A DNA stretch of 64,000 bases from Salinilacustrithrix flava (GCA_024128875.1 JAMYFF010000006.1:62001-126000); one strand, 5' to 3'; counted from the stretch's first letter, positions 49,783 to 59,404 are shown. Numbers and translations are program-made. The notes: generated by a model not told the origin, from the letters alone.

Positions 49783-52410
49783 GTGGACGGGGCCACCAGT
49801 GATGGGCACGTGGTCGAGGTCTGGCCGGGGGACGAACCCGTGGCCTGGAGCGGCCTCGCCGCGATCCTGGCCTCCTGTCGCGCCGCGCGGACGCACCTCG
49901 TCGTCCCGGCGGCCCTCGAAGCCGCCACGACCGGTCGTCCGGTGGGCGACCACCTCGGTCTCGCCGGCGACCTGTGCAGCCTGCTGGCCCGGATGGGGGA
50001 GGAGCGGTCGTGGACCCTGCTGGTCCACGACGCGCACCGGTTCGACCTGAGCAGCGCCGCCGCCCTGTCCCACGCGCTGGCCCTCGAGCCTGCTGGGGTC
50101 CGGGCCGTGGGCACGGACGACCGCGTCGAGCCGGTGCGGCACGAGGCGGGTCCGATCGAGGATGCCCGCCGGCGGGCCCACGATGCCGCACGGCTCGGCG
50201 GGATGCTCGACGCTGCCGCTGCGTCCGAGGTCGCCGGGGACTGGGCCGCGGCCGCCGGCCGGTGGCTCGAGGGCGGCCGGCCGGACCGGTGCCGTCGAGC
50301 GATCGCCCTCGCCGGCCCCGATCCGCACGCAGCCGAGGTCGCCGCCCGGCTCGCCCACCGCACGGGGAGCGTGCGCGAACGCCGCGCCGCGACACGACAC
50401 GCCCTTTCCGTGCTGGAGTCGAGCGAGCCGCTCGCCGCGGTGCGGTTGCTCCTGCTCGAGGCGAGCTCGGGCGGCGACGGCTCCGACGACGTGCTCGACG
50501 CGGCCGCCGCGCTGCTCGCCACCGTCGACCCCACCCCGCCGGCGCGGGCGACCCGTGACCTGCACGCGCTCGCGGTGGCCACGGCGGCGGTGGGCTGCGG
50601 TGGCGATCCGGAGGCACTGCGCTGCAGCATCGAGCGTCCGCTCGCCCGGCTCGGGGCCGGGGGCATCGACCCGGATGCCGTGCACCTCCTCACTGCCGCC
50701 GCTCGCGTGCTCGGCTGGCAGGACCACCTCGAGGAGGCCCGCTCGCTGCTGGATCGCGTCATCGGCGTGCTGGACGCCCGTCGCCGCTTCGTGCTGCTCG
50801 CCCAGCCCCTCGCCACCTCCGCCTGGCTCTCCCGGCGTCGGGGCCGGCTCGAGCTGGCGCTGACCCACGGGTCGCGTGCGATCCAGCTCGCACGATCCTG
50901 CGGCTGGTCCAGCGACGAGCGCCTCGCGACCGTGGAGGTCGCGCACGTGGAAGCCATGCGCGGGCACCTCGAGGAGTGCCGTCGCCACGTCGCCACGCTC
51001 GTCCCCGCGGGCTCGGTCCCCCGGGGCTCGGCGCAGGTCGGGGCGGTGTCGGCGCTGGCGGTCGCCGAGCTGCTGGCCGACGACCCCCAGCGGGCGGTCG
51101 AGCTGCTCGAACCGGTGCAGGCGTGCTTCGGCGACGCCGTGGCACCGGCCGAGGTCGCCTGGCGCCACAACCTGGTGGAGGCGTACGTGCGCACCGGTCG
51201 CCGCGCCGACGCCGAAGCGGTCCTCGACGATCTCGTGGGCTGGGCGGCGCGCGCCGACTCGACTCGCGAGCAGGGCCAGGTCGCATGGTGCCGGGGGATG
51301 CTCGCACCGGCCGGCGACCACGACGCCCACTTCACCGAGGCCCGCCGACTCCTCGAGCCCTACCCGACGCTGCGGTGGCGCTCGGACCTGCACCACCTCC
51401 GGCGGCTGCTGGACGAGGGGCGCCACGGCGCGGCCGCAGCCGTCGCCGAGCGGCTGGTCTCCGACGCGAGGTCCGCCGGTCTGCTCGGCGCCGTCGATCA
51501 GGTGCACCGGCTGCAGCGAGCGCACGGGATCCCGGTGCCCGACCCCGTGCCCTCCACGTCGGCGCTCTCCGTCGAGGACCTGCGGGTCGCCCTCGCGCTC
51601 GCGGAGGGCGCCGACGCCGAGGAGATCGCCGCCCTGCTGCAGCTCACCCCACGGGCCGTCGAGGTGGTGCGAGACCGCGTCATGGCGTTGCTGGGCGTGG
51701 ACGCGCCCGAGCACCTGGCCGGGTTCCTGCCGCCGGCCCGCTCCGCACCGGTCCCCGTCGCCGCCCTCGTGCGGGTGCTCGGCCCCACCGTGGTGCAGCG
51801 CGGGGCGCAGCAGCTGGTGCCGCCGGACGGGCGACCGGCAGCGGTGCTCGCGCTCGTCGCCACGGAGGGGGCCGTGCCGGTCGAGCGGGTGCTGGAGGTC
51901 CTGTGGCCCGAGGTCGAACCGACCCGGTCGCGAGCTCGGCTGCGCAACGTGCTCGCTCGCCTGCGGGCTGCGACCGGGCCCGTGATCGAGCGCGCCGGAG
52001 ATCGCCTGGTGCTCGCCGCCGGGGTGGAGGTCGACGCCCACCGCTTCGACCGGCTGGTGGACCAGGCGCTGCGGGCCCCGGCGGACGAGGCCCTCGCGCC
52101 CGCCGCGGAGGCGCTCGCTGCATGGCAGGGCGAACCGCTGCCGGCCTGGCCCTACGAGGACTGGGCGCTGCGCGAGCGGCACCGGCTGGTGCAGCGATGC
52201 GTCGCCGTGCACGTGCGGCGAGCCGAGATCCTGACCGCCCGCGGTGCGGTGGGTGCTGCCCTCGACGAGCTCGAGCTGGCGGTCGGGCTGCAACCCGACG
52301 CCCGCGATCTCTGGGAGCGCGCCGTGCACCTCGCCGAGGGTGACGAGCGGGTCGGGCGGGCGAGGGCGCTGCGACGTCGTGCCGCCGATCACGACGTCGA
52401 GCTGCGCTGA
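49783..52410 (+). CDS. Large SARP/BTAD-like transcriptional regulator with TPR-rich N-terminus
   Basis: The 875-residue product has an N-terminal ATPase-like half without a Walker A motif, then a helical TPR-rich region (about 180-610) of the MalT/LuxR-STAND type, an HTH-like segment (SVEDLRVALALAEGADAEEIAALLQLTPRAVEVVRDRV, about 590-640) and, from about residue 660, a winged-helix plus BTAD half (RVLEVLWPEVEPTRSRARLRNVLARLRA; DAHRFDRLVDQ; LPAWPYEDWALRERHRLVQRCVAVHVRRAEILTARG). SARP proteins normally carry this BTAD part at the N-terminus. GTG start. Target genes unknown. Confidence 0.75.
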   Translation: MDGATSDGHVVEVWPGDEPVAWSGLAAILASCRAARTHLVVPAALEAATTGRPVGDHLGLAGDLCSLLARMGEERSWTLLVHDAHRFDLSSAAALSHALALEPAGVRAVGTDDRVEPVRHEAGPIEDARRRAHDAARLGGMLDAAAASEVAGDWAAAAGRWLEGGRPDRCRRAIALAGPDPHAAEVAARLAHRTGSVRERRAATRHALSVLESSEPLAAVRLLLLEASSGGDGSDDVLDAAAALLATVDPTPPARATRDLHALAVATAAVGCGGDPEALRCSIERPLARLGAGGIDPDAVHLLTAAARVLGWQDHLEEARSLLDRVIGVLDARRRFVLLAQPLATSAWLSRRRGRLELALTHGSRAIQLARSCGWSSDERLATVEVAHVEAMRGHLEECRRHVATLVPAGSVPRGSAQVGAVSALAVAELLADDPQRAVELLEPVQACFGDAVAPAEVAWRHNLVEAYVRTGRRADAEAVLDDLVGWAARADSTREQGQVAWCRGMLAPAGDHDAHFTEARRLLEPYPTLRWRSDLHHLRRLLDEGRHGAAAAVAERLVSDARSAGLLGAVDQVHRLQRAHGIPVPDPVPSTSALSVEDLRVALALAEGADAEEIAALLQLTPRAVEVVRDRVMALLGVDAPEHLAGFLPPARSAPVPVAALVRVLGPTVVQRGAQQLVPPDGRPAAVLALVATEGAVPVERVLEVLWPEVEPTRSRARLRNVLARLRAATGPVIERAGDRLVLAAGVEVDAHRFDRLVDQALRAPADEALAPAAEALAAWQGEPLPAWPYEDWALRERHRLVQRCVAVHVRRAEILTARGAVGAALDELELAVGLQPDARDLWERAVHLAEGDERVGRARALRRRAADHDVELR

Positions 52411-52425
52411 TCCCCGGGGGGACGC

Positions 52426-52647
52426 TCAGGGGTGGCGCTCGGGCTGGCGCTCCATCCCCTCGGACACCGGCTCCGTCGCCGAGGACACGGCGTCGAAGAC
52501 CGCCAGAGCGCCGAGGACCAGCAGGCCCACCAAGATGACCTGGAGCAGAAGTGATCGGGTTCGTTCAGCGGCGCTGTGCTCGTACACGTCCGGCACTCCT
52601 CGGGCTCGGGACTGGGACGCCGTCAGCATGTGATGACGCTGTCCCAT
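52426..52647 (-). CDS. Small single-pass membrane protein
   Basis: A small protein with one helix, RSLLLQVILVGLLVLGALAVF, and a charged C-terminus. Start at ATG 52647 gives 73 residues; a GTG at 52587 (53 residues) is also possible. It lies convergent to the large regulator gene and shows no domain. Confidence 0.5.
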   Translation of the reverse strand: MGQRHHMLTASQSRARGVPDVYEHSAAERTRSLLLQVILVGLLVLGALAVFDAVSSATEPVSEGMERQPERHP

Positions 52648-52753
52648 CGCCGTCCCACCGGTGGTCACGCACCGCGCGCAGCGCATCCCGTGGCCGGTAC
52701 GAGCGCGACGATCCGGGCGGAATGCCGGGTGTGCCCGATGTCGCGCCGGGTGG

Positions 52754-54127
52754 TCAGGCGCGCACGACGTAGCGGTTGCGGCCGTTCGACTTGGCGTCGA
52801 GCAGCGCACGGTCGCTGTCGCGGAGCAGGTCGTCGAGCGGGGTGGCGAAGGTGCCGTAGGAGATGCCGACGCTGAGGCCGACCTGCGCGGTGCGCTCGTC
52901 CAGGCCGATCGGCTCCCCGACGGCAGCGATGAGGCGATCGGCCAGCCGCTCGGCGGCGTCGGCGTCGGCGCAGGCGATCACGAACTCGTCGCCACCCCAG
53001 CGGCAGACGAGATCGTCGTCACGGACGCCGCGTCGGAGGCGCTCGGCCAGGATCTGCAGGGTCCGGTCGCCCATGGCGTGGCCGAGCTCGTCGTTGACCT
53101 GCTTGAACCCGTCGACGTCGCAGAACAGCACGGCCATCGCGGCGTCGGGGTGGGCGGCTGCCCGGGCGCGGAGCCACTCCTCGAGCCCGGTGCGGTTGGG
53201 CAGCTCGGTGAGCTGGTCCGTGATGGCAGATCGCCTCCAGGCCCGTCGGTTCCGATCCGATTCGATGGCCAGCGCCACGAGGGTGGTGACCCGGACGACC
53301 GAGGTGTCGCTCGGGGGTGGTGGCGCGTCGACCGGTCGGAGCAGCACCAGCGCGGCGGACGGGTGGTGGTCTCCCCGGACGGTGACCGGGATCGACCAGC
53401 ACGAGGCCAGACCGGCCTCGTGGGCGATGCCTTGGAGGCTGGACGGCATGCCGTCGTCGCGTCGCCACACGCGCTCGGAGATCTCTGCGATGCGGGTGCC
53501 GAGCCTGCGCAGCGCCGGCGGGGTGCCCGGTGCGGCCGCCACCACGTCGAATCGGGCACCGTCCCAGCTGGCGGCGACGAAGACGACAGAGCCGGGCACG
53601 CTGTGCTCCACGATGGCGCCGAGCTTCGCGAGCACGTCGTGCAGGGGTGCGCCGGCGGCGAGGGCATCGACGGCTGCGTAGAGCAGCGCGGTGCCGCTCC
53701 AGCGGCGGATCTGCGTCACGAGGCCGTCGAGGCCGTACCTGCTACCTGTGGCTGCCGAGACCTCGCAGGTGACGCTGGAGCCGTCGGCGTGGAGGATCTC
53801 CACGAGCATCGGCGGCCCCACCCACGCCTGGCGTGCGTGGTCGTGTGAGACGAACTGGCTGTACTCGGCGATCACTGCCTCGTGGGAGGAGGGGTGGATC
53901 AGGTCGAGGAAGTGGTGGCCGAGCACGGACGCCGCCGAGCGGCCGGTCAGCGCTTCGATGGTCTCGCCGCACCACTGCACGTTCCCCTCCGCGTCGAGCA
54001 CGACGAAGGGGCTGGCCGCGGTCTCGATGATCGCCCGGTGCATGGCGTCGCTGCCCGGCTCCACCGGCCTGACCGGGTCGCTGGACCGGTCCTCTGTGCG
54101 GTTGCTGCTGTCGGTCACTCGTCCCAC
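52754..54127 (-). CDS. Diguanylate cyclase with PAS and GAF domains
   Basis: The 457-residue product has PAS (about 30-140: FVVLDAEGNVQWCGETIEALTG), a GAF-like domain (about 150-290: AVDALAAGAPLHDVLAKLGAIVEHSVPGS and SSLQGIAHEAGLASCWSIPV) and a GGDEF domain (about 300-455). The active-site motif is RWGGDEFVIAC (378-382) and an inhibitory I-site RxxD (369-372) lies five residues ahead. It synthesises cyclic di-GMP from GTP; PAS/GAF sense an unknown ligand. Confidence 0.93.
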   Translation of the reverse strand: MGRVTDSSNRTEDRSSDPVRPVEPGSDAMHRAIIETAASPFVVLDAEGNVQWCGETIEALTGRSAASVLGHHFLDLIHPSSHEAVIAEYSQFVSHDHARQAWVGPPMLVEILHADGSSVTCEVSAATGSRYGLDGLVTQIRRWSGTALLYAAVDALAAGAPLHDVLAKLGAIVEHSVPGSVVFVAASWDGARFDVVAAAPGTPPALRRLGTRIAEISERVWRRDDGMPSSLQGIAHEAGLASCWSIPVTVRGDHHPSAALVLLRPVDAPPPPSDTSVVRVTTLVALAIESDRNRRAWRRSAITDQLTELPNRTGLEEWLRARAAAHPDAAMAVLFCDVDGFKQVNDELGHAMGDRTLQILAERLRRGVRDDDLVCRWGGDEFVIACADADAAERLADRLIAAVGEPIGLDERTAQVGLSVGISYGTFATPLDDLLRDSDRALLDAKSNGRNRYVVRA

Positions 54128-54190
54128 CTCGGTTCCTGGACGAAACCTAGGTCACCGCATCCGACGGTCGACCGTCGGGGGCGTGATCGA

Positions 54191-54676
54191 TCAGCGCAGC
54201 TGGTCGACCAGGAGGGTGAGTGCCGCCGTGGCGAACGCGGTCATGTTTGCGAGCCGGTCGTCGTCGCCGGTGAGCAGGTGCCGGGTCGCCGGCGAGGGCC
54301 CGTGGACCGCGGTCCAGCAGTGCCCGGGAGGGTCGCCGTAGGGGTTGCCGGACGGACCGGTGGCGCCGCCCTCGCCGATGCCCCACGTCGCGCCGAGGTC
54401 GGCGCTGATCTCCTCGGCGAGCCAGCGGGCGAAGGGCTCGCTGGCGCCGCGCAGGGGTTCGGGACGGGGCACCGCGTCGCCGAGCAGGCCACGGACCGCG
54501 GCGGCGGTGTAGATGACCGCGCCCCCTCGGTAGTAGGCCGAAGCGCCGGGCACCGCCAGGAGGGCGGCGGAGACCAGGCCGCCGCAGCTCCCTTCGGCGA
54601 CGCCGACGGTCTCGCCCCGGCGCACGAGGAGGTCGCCGGCCTGGCGAGCGGTTGCGAGGAGCGTGTCGTCGAGCAC
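54191..54676 (-). CDS. CinA-family (nicotinamide-nucleotide amidohydrolase) protein
   Basis: The 161-residue stand-alone CinA C-terminal domain starts LATARQAGDLLVRRGETVGVAEGSCGGLVSAALLAVPGASAYYRGGAVIYTAAA and continues GIGEGGATGPSGNPYGDPPGH. PncC-type enzymes deamidate NMN to NaMN. GTG start at 54676. It is divergent from ahpC, and the OxyR-like site lies between the two. Confidence 0.88.
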   Translation of the reverse strand: MLDDTLLATARQAGDLLVRRGETVGVAEGSCGGLVSAALLAVPGASAYYRGGAVIYTAAAVRGLLGDAVPRPEPLRGASEPFARWLAEEISADLGATWGIGEGGATGPSGNPYGDPPGHCWTAVHGPSPATRHLLTGDDDRLANMTAFATAALTLLVDQLR

Positions 54677-54702
54677 CGCCGGACTCTAGGCGGCACCTCC
54701 TG

Positions 54703-54739
54703 ATAGCCGCAGGCTATGGGTGAGATAGCCTCCATCTGT
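54703..54739 (+). promoter_or_regulatory. OxyR-type operator upstream of ahpC
   Basis: ATAGCCGCAGGCTAT (54703-54717), a 7-nt spacer, ATAGCCTCCATCTGT (54725-54739): this matches the OxyR consensus ATAG-n7-CTAT, n7, ATAG-n7-CTAT, with the last tetramer CTGT. 15 of 16 tetramer bases agree. It lies 77 bp before the ahpC start. Confidence 0.75.
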
Positions 54740-54815
54740 TTCCGGCACTTCATGGGCGTCCGTATGGTCTTTCGAGTCCCCCTGCAAGACGACGATTCCC
54801 GGAGGAACCGTTTCC

Positions 54816-55379
54816 GTGTCCGTGCTCAGCACCGAGATCAAGCCCTTCCAGACCACCGCCTTCCACAACGGCGAGTTCGTGCCCGTCAGCGACGACGACG
54901 TGCGCGGTCGGTGGGCGATCTTCTTCTTCTACCCGGCCGACTTCACCTTCGTCTGCCCCACCGAGCTCGGTGACCTCGCTGACCACTACGAGGAGCTGCA
55001 GTCCCTCGGTGTCGAGGTGTACTCGGTGTCGACCGACACCCACTTCGTGCACAAGGCGTGGCACGGGTCGTCCGACACCATCGGCAAGATCCGGTACCCG
55101 ATGCTCGGCGACCCCACCGGCACGATCGCCCGGAACTTCGACAACATGCGCGAGGCCGAGGGCGTCGCCGACCGCGGCACCTTCCTCGTCGACCCCGACG
55201 GCGTCATCCAGCTCGTCGAGATCACCCCGGAGGGCATCGGTCGCAACGCCGCCGAGCTGCTCCGCAAGGTGAAGGCCGCCATCTACGTGCGCAAGCACCC
55301 CAACGAGGTCTGCCCGGCCAAGTGGGAGGAGGGCGCCGAGACGCTGGCTCCCTCGCTCGACCTCGTCGGCAAGATCTGA
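54816..55379 (+). CDS. ahpC: Alkyl hydroperoxide reductase subunit C (2-Cys peroxiredoxin)
   Basis: The 187-residue peroxiredoxin has peroxidatic Cys47 in [12 protein letters not shown] and resolving Cys166 in [11 protein letters not shown], with [11 protein letters not shown] and [14 protein letters not shown]. It reduces peroxides and is recycled by AhpF, encoded 10 bp downstream. GTG at 54816 with GGAGG 10 bp upstream. The OxyR-type site in front indicates peroxide induction. Confidence 0.97.
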   Translation: MSVLSTEIKPFQTTAFHNGEFVPVSDDDVRGRWAIFFFYPADFTFVCPTELGDLADHYEELQSLGVEVYSVSTDTHFVHKAWHGSSDTIGKIRYPMLGDPTGTIARNFDNMREAEGVADRGTFLVDPDGVIQLVEITPEGIGRNAAELLRKVKAAIYVRKHPNEVCPAKWEEGAETLAPSLDLVGKI

Positions 55380-55389
55380 GCTGGCCCTC

Positions 55390-56973
55390 ATGCTCGACAC
55401 CGCCCTTGCGGACCAGCTCCGCGCCCACCTGACCAACGTGACCATGCCGGTCGAGCTCGTGGCCTCGCTCGACGACAGCGCCAAGTCGGCCGAGCTCGCC
55501 GAGCTGCTCGAAGAGATCGCCGGCATGTCGGACCTCCTCACCCTGCGCACCGACGGGGACGACGCGCGTCGGCCGTCGTTCGCGATCACCCGTGCCGGCA
55601 CCGACGTCCGCGTCGACTTCGCCGGCGTGCCGATGGGGCACGAGTTCACCTCCCTGGTGCTGGCGCTGCTCCAGGTCGGCGGCCACCCGCCCAAGGTCGA
55701 CCCCGACACGGTGGAGGCCATCCGGCTCCTCGACGGCGAGCACCGGTTCGAGACGTACTTCTCGCTGTCGTGCCAGAACTGCCCCGATGTCGTGCAGGCC
55801 CTGAACGTGCTCAGCATCCTCAACCCGAGCTTCTCCCACACGGCCATCGACGGAGCGGTGTTCCCCGACGAGGCCGAGGAGCGAGAGGTCCTGTCCGTCC
55901 CCGCGGTGTTCCTCGATGGCGAGCTGTTCGCCCAGGGCCGCATGGACCTCGAGGAGCTGCTGGCCAAGCTCGACACCGGCAGCGCCGAGCGCGCCGCCGA
56001 GGAGATCGATGCCAAGGACCCCTTCGACGTGCTCGTGGTCGGCGGCGGTCCCGCCGGCGCGGCCGCGGCCGTGTACGCGTCACGCAAGGGCATCCGCACC
56101 GGCCTCGTCGCCGAGCGCTTCGGCGGGCAGGTCGGCGACACCATGGGCATCGAGAACCTCATCTCGGTCCCCTACACCGAGGGGCCCAAGCTGGTGGCCG
56201 CGCTCGAAGCCCACGTCGGCGAGTACGACGTCGACGTCATGAACCTCCAGCGCGCCGCCCGGCTGGTGCCCGCCTCCGGCGAGGGTGGCCTGCACTCGGT
56301 GGTGCTCGACAGCGGCGCCACCGTCCAGGCCCGCACCGTGGTGGTGTCGACCGGCGCCCGCTGGCGCACGCTCGGCGTGCCCGGCGAGGACCGCTTCCGG
56401 AACAAGGGCGTGCACTTCTGCCCCCACTGCGACGGGCCCTTCTACAAGGGCAAGCGCATCGCGGTGGTCGGCGGGGGCAACTCCGGCGTCGAGGCTGCCA
56501 TCGACCTCGCCGGCATCGTCGGCCACGTGACGGTGCTCGAGTTCACCGACCGGCTCCTCGCGGATGAGGTGCTGCAGCGCAAGCTGCACTCCCTGCCCAA
56601 CGTCGACGTCGTGCTCGAGGCCCAGACCACCGAGCTCACCGGCGACACCAGGATGGAGGGGCTCACATACATCGATCGGCGCACCGGCGACGAGCGGCGC
56701 CTCGACGTCGACGGCGTCTTCGTCCAGATCGGCCTGCTCCCCAACACGGAGTGGATCGACGGCACCGTCGAGCTGTCCGACCGCAACGAGGTCGTGATCG
56801 ACGACCGGGGCCGCACGTCGGTGCCTGGCGTGTTCGCCGCCGGCGACTGCACGACCGTGCCGTACAAGCAGATCGTGGTCTCGCTCGGCGCAGGGGCGAC
56901 CGCGTCGCTGTCCGCCTTCGACCACCTCATCCGCACCTCGGCCCCAGCCGAGGAGATGGCCGCCGCCAGCTGA
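55390..56973 (+). CDS. ahpF: Alkyl hydroperoxide reductase subunit F
   Basis: The 527-residue product combines an N-terminal glutaredoxin-like disulfide domain with CQNC (128-131) and a thioredoxin reductase-like C-terminal part: FAD site [21 protein letters not shown], redox pair CPHC (344-347), NADPH site [13 protein letters not shown], and [15 protein letters not shown]. It reduces AhpC using NAD(P)H. Ten bases follow the ahpC stop, so ahpCF is one operon. Confidence 0.96.
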   Translation: MLDTALADQLRAHLTNVTMPVELVASLDDSAKSAELAELLEEIAGMSDLLTLRTDGDDARRPSFAITRAGTDVRVDFAGVPMGHEFTSLVLALLQVGGHPPKVDPDTVEAIRLLDGEHRFETYFSLSCQNCPDVVQALNVLSILNPSFSHTAIDGAVFPDEAEEREVLSVPAVFLDGELFAQGRMDLEELLAKLDTGSAERAAEEIDAKDPFDVLVVGGGPAGAAAAVYASRKGIRTGLVAERFGGQVGDTMGIENLISVPYTEGPKLVAALEAHVGEYDVDVMNLQRAARLVPASGEGGLHSVVLDSGATVQARTVVVSTGARWRTLGVPGEDRFRNKGVHFCPHCDGPFYKGKRIAVVGGGNSGVEAAIDLAGIVGHVTVLEFTDRLLADEVLQRKLHSLPNVDVVLEAQTTELTGDTRMEGLTYIDRRTGDERRLDVDGVFVQIGLLPNTEWIDGTVELSDRNEVVIDDRGRTSVPGVFAAGDCTTVPYKQIVVSLGAGATASLSAFDHLIRTSAPAEEMAAAS

Positions 56974-56995
56974 CGCCTCACGCTCGCCGCGCGGC

Positions 56996-57022
56996 GAGTT
57001 GTGAGGCGCAGCCGAGCAACTC
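56996..57022. repeat. 27-bp hairpin element, copy 2 (inverted)
   Basis: GAGTTG, 15-nt loop TGAGGCGCAGCCGAG, CAACTC: the reverse-complement loop of the element at 33795-33821, with a compensated stem. It lies between convergent ahpF and bfr. Confidence 0.55.
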
Positions 57023-57056
57023 GAGAGGTGAGGCTCGCCCAGCGAGCCGAACCGAC

Positions 57057-57527
57057 TCAGTCGTGGATGTGCTGGCTCAGGTAGTTCTCGAGCCCGACCT
57101 GCTCGATGACGTTGAGCTGGGACTCGAGCCAGTCGGCGTGCTCCTCCTCGCCCACGAGCAGGTGCTCGAGCAGCTCGGCCGTGCCGTTGTCGCCCTTCTC
57201 CCGGGCGAGGGCCACGCCGCGGTTGTAGCGCTCGACGGCGGCCTTCTCGAGGTCGAGGTCCAGGCGGTGCTGCTCGGGCACGGTCTCCCCGACGAGCACG
57301 CTGTTGAGCCGCTGCAGGTTCGGGACCCCGTCGAGGTACAGGATCCGCTCGATGACCTTCTCGGCGTCCTTCATCTCGTCGATGGACTCGTCGTAGTTGT
57401 GCTTGGCCAGGCGCTTGTAGCCCCAGTTCTCGCACATCTTGGCGTGGATGAAGTACTGGTTGATCGCCGTGAGCTCGGCGGTGAGCGCCTCGTTCAGGAA
57501 CTCGATGATCTCGGGGTCGCCCTGCAC
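57057..57527 (-). CDS. bfr: Bacterioferritin
   Basis: The 156-residue product matches bacterioferritin: [28 protein letters not shown], the ferroxidase Glu/His ligands [20 protein letters not shown] with haem-ligand Met52, and [16 protein letters not shown] 24-mer iron store that oxidises Fe(II). GTG at 57527 with GGAGG upstream. A bacterioferritin-associated ferredoxin gene lies upstream on the same strand. Confidence 0.96.
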   Translation of the reverse strand: MQGDPEIIEFLNEALTAELTAINQYFIHAKMCENWGYKRLAKHNYDESIDEMKDAEKVIERILYLDGVPNLQRLNSVLVGETVPEQHRLDLDLEKAAVERYNRGVALAREKGDNGTAELLEHLLVGEEEHADWLESQLNVIEQVGLENYLSQHIHD

Positions 57528-57564
57528 GGGTGCCTCCTGGTCGTTGCGACGGATCGGGGGGACG

Positions 57565-57759
57565 TCAGTGTCGCGCAGGCTCGGCCGAGCGCATGCGGAT
57601 CGACTCGTCGACGATCACGGCCTCGATGGCCGGGATGCAGCCGCCGCAACGGGTGCCGGCACCGCAGCGGGCACCGACGACCTCGACGGTCTCGGCCCCG
57701 AGCCGCACCTCGGTGCGGATCTCCTCGGCGCGCACCGCGTGGCAGTGGCAGACGATCAC
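57565..57759 (-). CDS. bfd: Bacterioferritin-associated ferredoxin-like [2Fe-2S] protein
   Basis: The 64-residue product begins VIVCHCHAVRAEEIRTEV and ends the cluster with GTRCGGC, giving four cysteines in the Bfd pattern (CxC then CGAGTRCGGC). Bfd supplies electrons to release iron from bacterioferritin. GTG start at 57759 overlaps the stop of the preceding small gene (GTGA). Confidence 0.85.
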   Translation of the reverse strand: MIVCHCHAVRAEEIRTEVRLGAETVEVVGARCGAGTRCGGCIPAIEAVIVDESIRMRSAEPARH

Positions 57760-57998
57760 GATCGGGTCCCTACCCGGGGGCCCACGGTGGGCACGCCCTG
57801 GTCGAGCAACCCGAGGGCGGCCGCGACGCCGACGTGGACCTGGCGAGGCCGGCGGTGGCGGGTGCCGGCGACCACGGCGCACAGCTCGCCGTCGCGGACC
57901 TCGAGTCGCTGCCACAGGATCCGGTCGAAGCGGCCGCGCACGGCAGCGGCGGCGCGGACCCGCTCGGCGGCGGGGAGCTCCTGCACGGGTGCGGACAC
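57756..57998 (-). CDS. Small hypothetical protein coupled to bfd
   Basis: The 80-residue product starts VSAPVQELPAAERVRAAAAVRGRFDRILWQRLEVRDGELCAVVAG and ends RPRQVHVGVAAALGLLDQGVPTVG, possibly a small DNA- or metal-binding protein. No family recognised. The GTG start and GTGA overlap with bfd support coding. Confidence 0.5.
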   Translation of the reverse strand: MSAPVQELPAAERVRAAAAVRGRFDRILWQRLEVRDGELCAVVAGTRHRRPRQVHVGVAAALGLLDQGVPTVGPRVGTRS

Positions 57999-58147
57999 GT
58001 CCTCATCGTGGCACGCCTTGCCCTTCAGTGTAAAGAGGCCTTAATGCCAGGCCATCGCCTCGCCTGCTGACGGCGACGGGTCTGGAGTCCAGGGGTCTCG
58101 GGGAGGAACCGGGTCGTGACCGAGCCGCTGACAGGAGCGACAGGACC

Positions 58148-59404
58148 GTGCGCCAGCTGCGCCTGACCGCCCCCGTCGAGGCGCGGGACCGGCTCGACGA
58201 CCTGCTCGGCCGCCACGACGCGCACGCCGTGCGCATCTGGGACCTCGCCGGCGACGCCACGTGCGTCGAGCTCTCCCTGACCAACCGGGACATCGGCGAG
58301 TTCCTCGACGACGTCGACGACCTCGGCGACGTGACCATCACCATGAAGCCTCAGAGCGTGCTCACCCTGGTGCCGGGGCGCGAGCAGGCCCCCGAGGACC
58401 TCGTGGACGTGGAGCCCCTCAGCCCGCACGAGGTCTTCCTCGCCGGGCTGCAGTCGGTCGGCTCGTGGACCGGCTTCCTCGGCTACGCCGCCGTGGCCGG
58501 TGCTGTCGTGTGGATCGGCATGCAGCTCAACTCGGTGTTCCTGCTGATCGCCGCGATGCTCATCGCCCCGTTCGCCGGGCCGGCCATGAACGCCGCGCTG
58601 GCCACCGCCACCGGCGACCGCCGGCTGCTGGGTCGCACGGTCGTCCGCTACGGCGCAGCGATCACCGTCGTGGTGGGTGTCGTCGCCGCGCTCCACGCGC
58701 TCCTCGGCACCGACCTGCCCACGAACACGATGGCCGACACCGCCAACGTGTCCGCCGTCGCCGTGCTCCTGCCCCTGGTCGCCGGCGCGGCCGGTGCGTT
58801 GAACCTCATGCAGGCGGAGCGCTCGAGCCTGGTGAGCGGCGCGGCGACCGGCGTGCTCGTGGCCGCCGCCCTGGCACCACCCGCGGGCCTGGTCGGGATG
58901 GCGCTGGTGATCGGTGAGTGGGCCATGGTCGGCTCCGGCGCGTTCCTCCTGGCCCTCCAGCTGCTCGGCCTGAACCTCTCGGGCGCGCTGCTGTTCCGCC
59001 TCTACGGGCTCCGGCCCGGCTCCGCCCGCTACGGGCGCGGCACGTCCGGGGTGTCGTGGGCGGCGCTCGGAGCCTCGGTCCTCGGTCTGGTCGTGCTCGT
59101 CACCTTCCAGCTCTCCTCGTCGCCGACGCTGCAGCGCTCGACGGTCCAGACCGAGGTCGCGTCGCAGATCACCGAGCTGGTGGTCGAGGACCCGGAGGCG
59201 GACCTGGTCGAGGTGGATGCCCGCTTCACCCGCGCCGACATCCCGGGCCAGGACACCCTGCTCGCCGTCGTGCACGTGCAGCCCACCGGCGACGCCGACC
59301 TCGACCAGCTCGAGCAGCGCCTCGGCGCCGAGCTCTCGGCGGCGATGACCGAGCGCCACGACGTGGTCGCCCTCGTCACCGTCACGGCGATCCCCCGCCC
59401 CTGA
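58148..59404 (+). CDS. DUF389-family membrane protein
   Basis: The 418-residue product has an N-terminal ACT-like soluble stretch (MRQLRLTAPVEARDRLDDLLGRHDAHAVRIWDLAGDATCVELSL region), about eight TM helices from residue 95 (FLGYAAVAGAVVWIGMQLNSVFLLIAAMLIAPFAGPAMN, a DUF389 signature) and a C-terminal soluble tail. Role unknown; DUF389 proteins include the hypothetical TIGR00341/TIGR00271 membrane proteins. GTG start, divergent from bfd region. Confidence 0.87.
   Translation: MRQLRLTAPVEARDRLDDLLGRHDAHAVRIWDLAGDATCVELSLTNRDIGEFLDDVDDLGDVTITMKPQSVLTLVPGREQAPEDLVDVEPLSPHEVFLAGLQSVGSWTGFLGYAAVAGAVVWIGMQLNSVFLLIAAMLIAPFAGPAMNAALATATGDRRLLGRTVVRYGAAITVVVGVVAALHALLGTDLPTNTMADTANVSAVAVLLPLVAGAAGALNLMQAERSSLVSGAATGVLVAAALAPPAGLVGMALVIGEWAMVGSGAFLLALQLLGLNLSGALLFRLYGLRPGSARYGRGTSGVSWAALGASVLGLVVLVTFQLSSSPTLQRSTVQTEVASQITELVVEDPEADLVEVDARFTRADIPGQDTLLAVVHVQPTGDADLDQLEQRLGAELSAAMTERHDVVALVTVTAIPRP

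Noticed and set aside
54686..54868. 60-codon minus ORF over the ahpC promoter
   Set aside because: Overlaps the OxyR-type site and the ahpC start; no homology features.
54816..56973. In-frame UGA (selenocysteine) codons in ahpC or ahpF, prompted by selC
   Set aside because: Both frames are intact and keep ordinary cysteines at the redox positions; no UGA selenocysteine codon was found in the window's genes.
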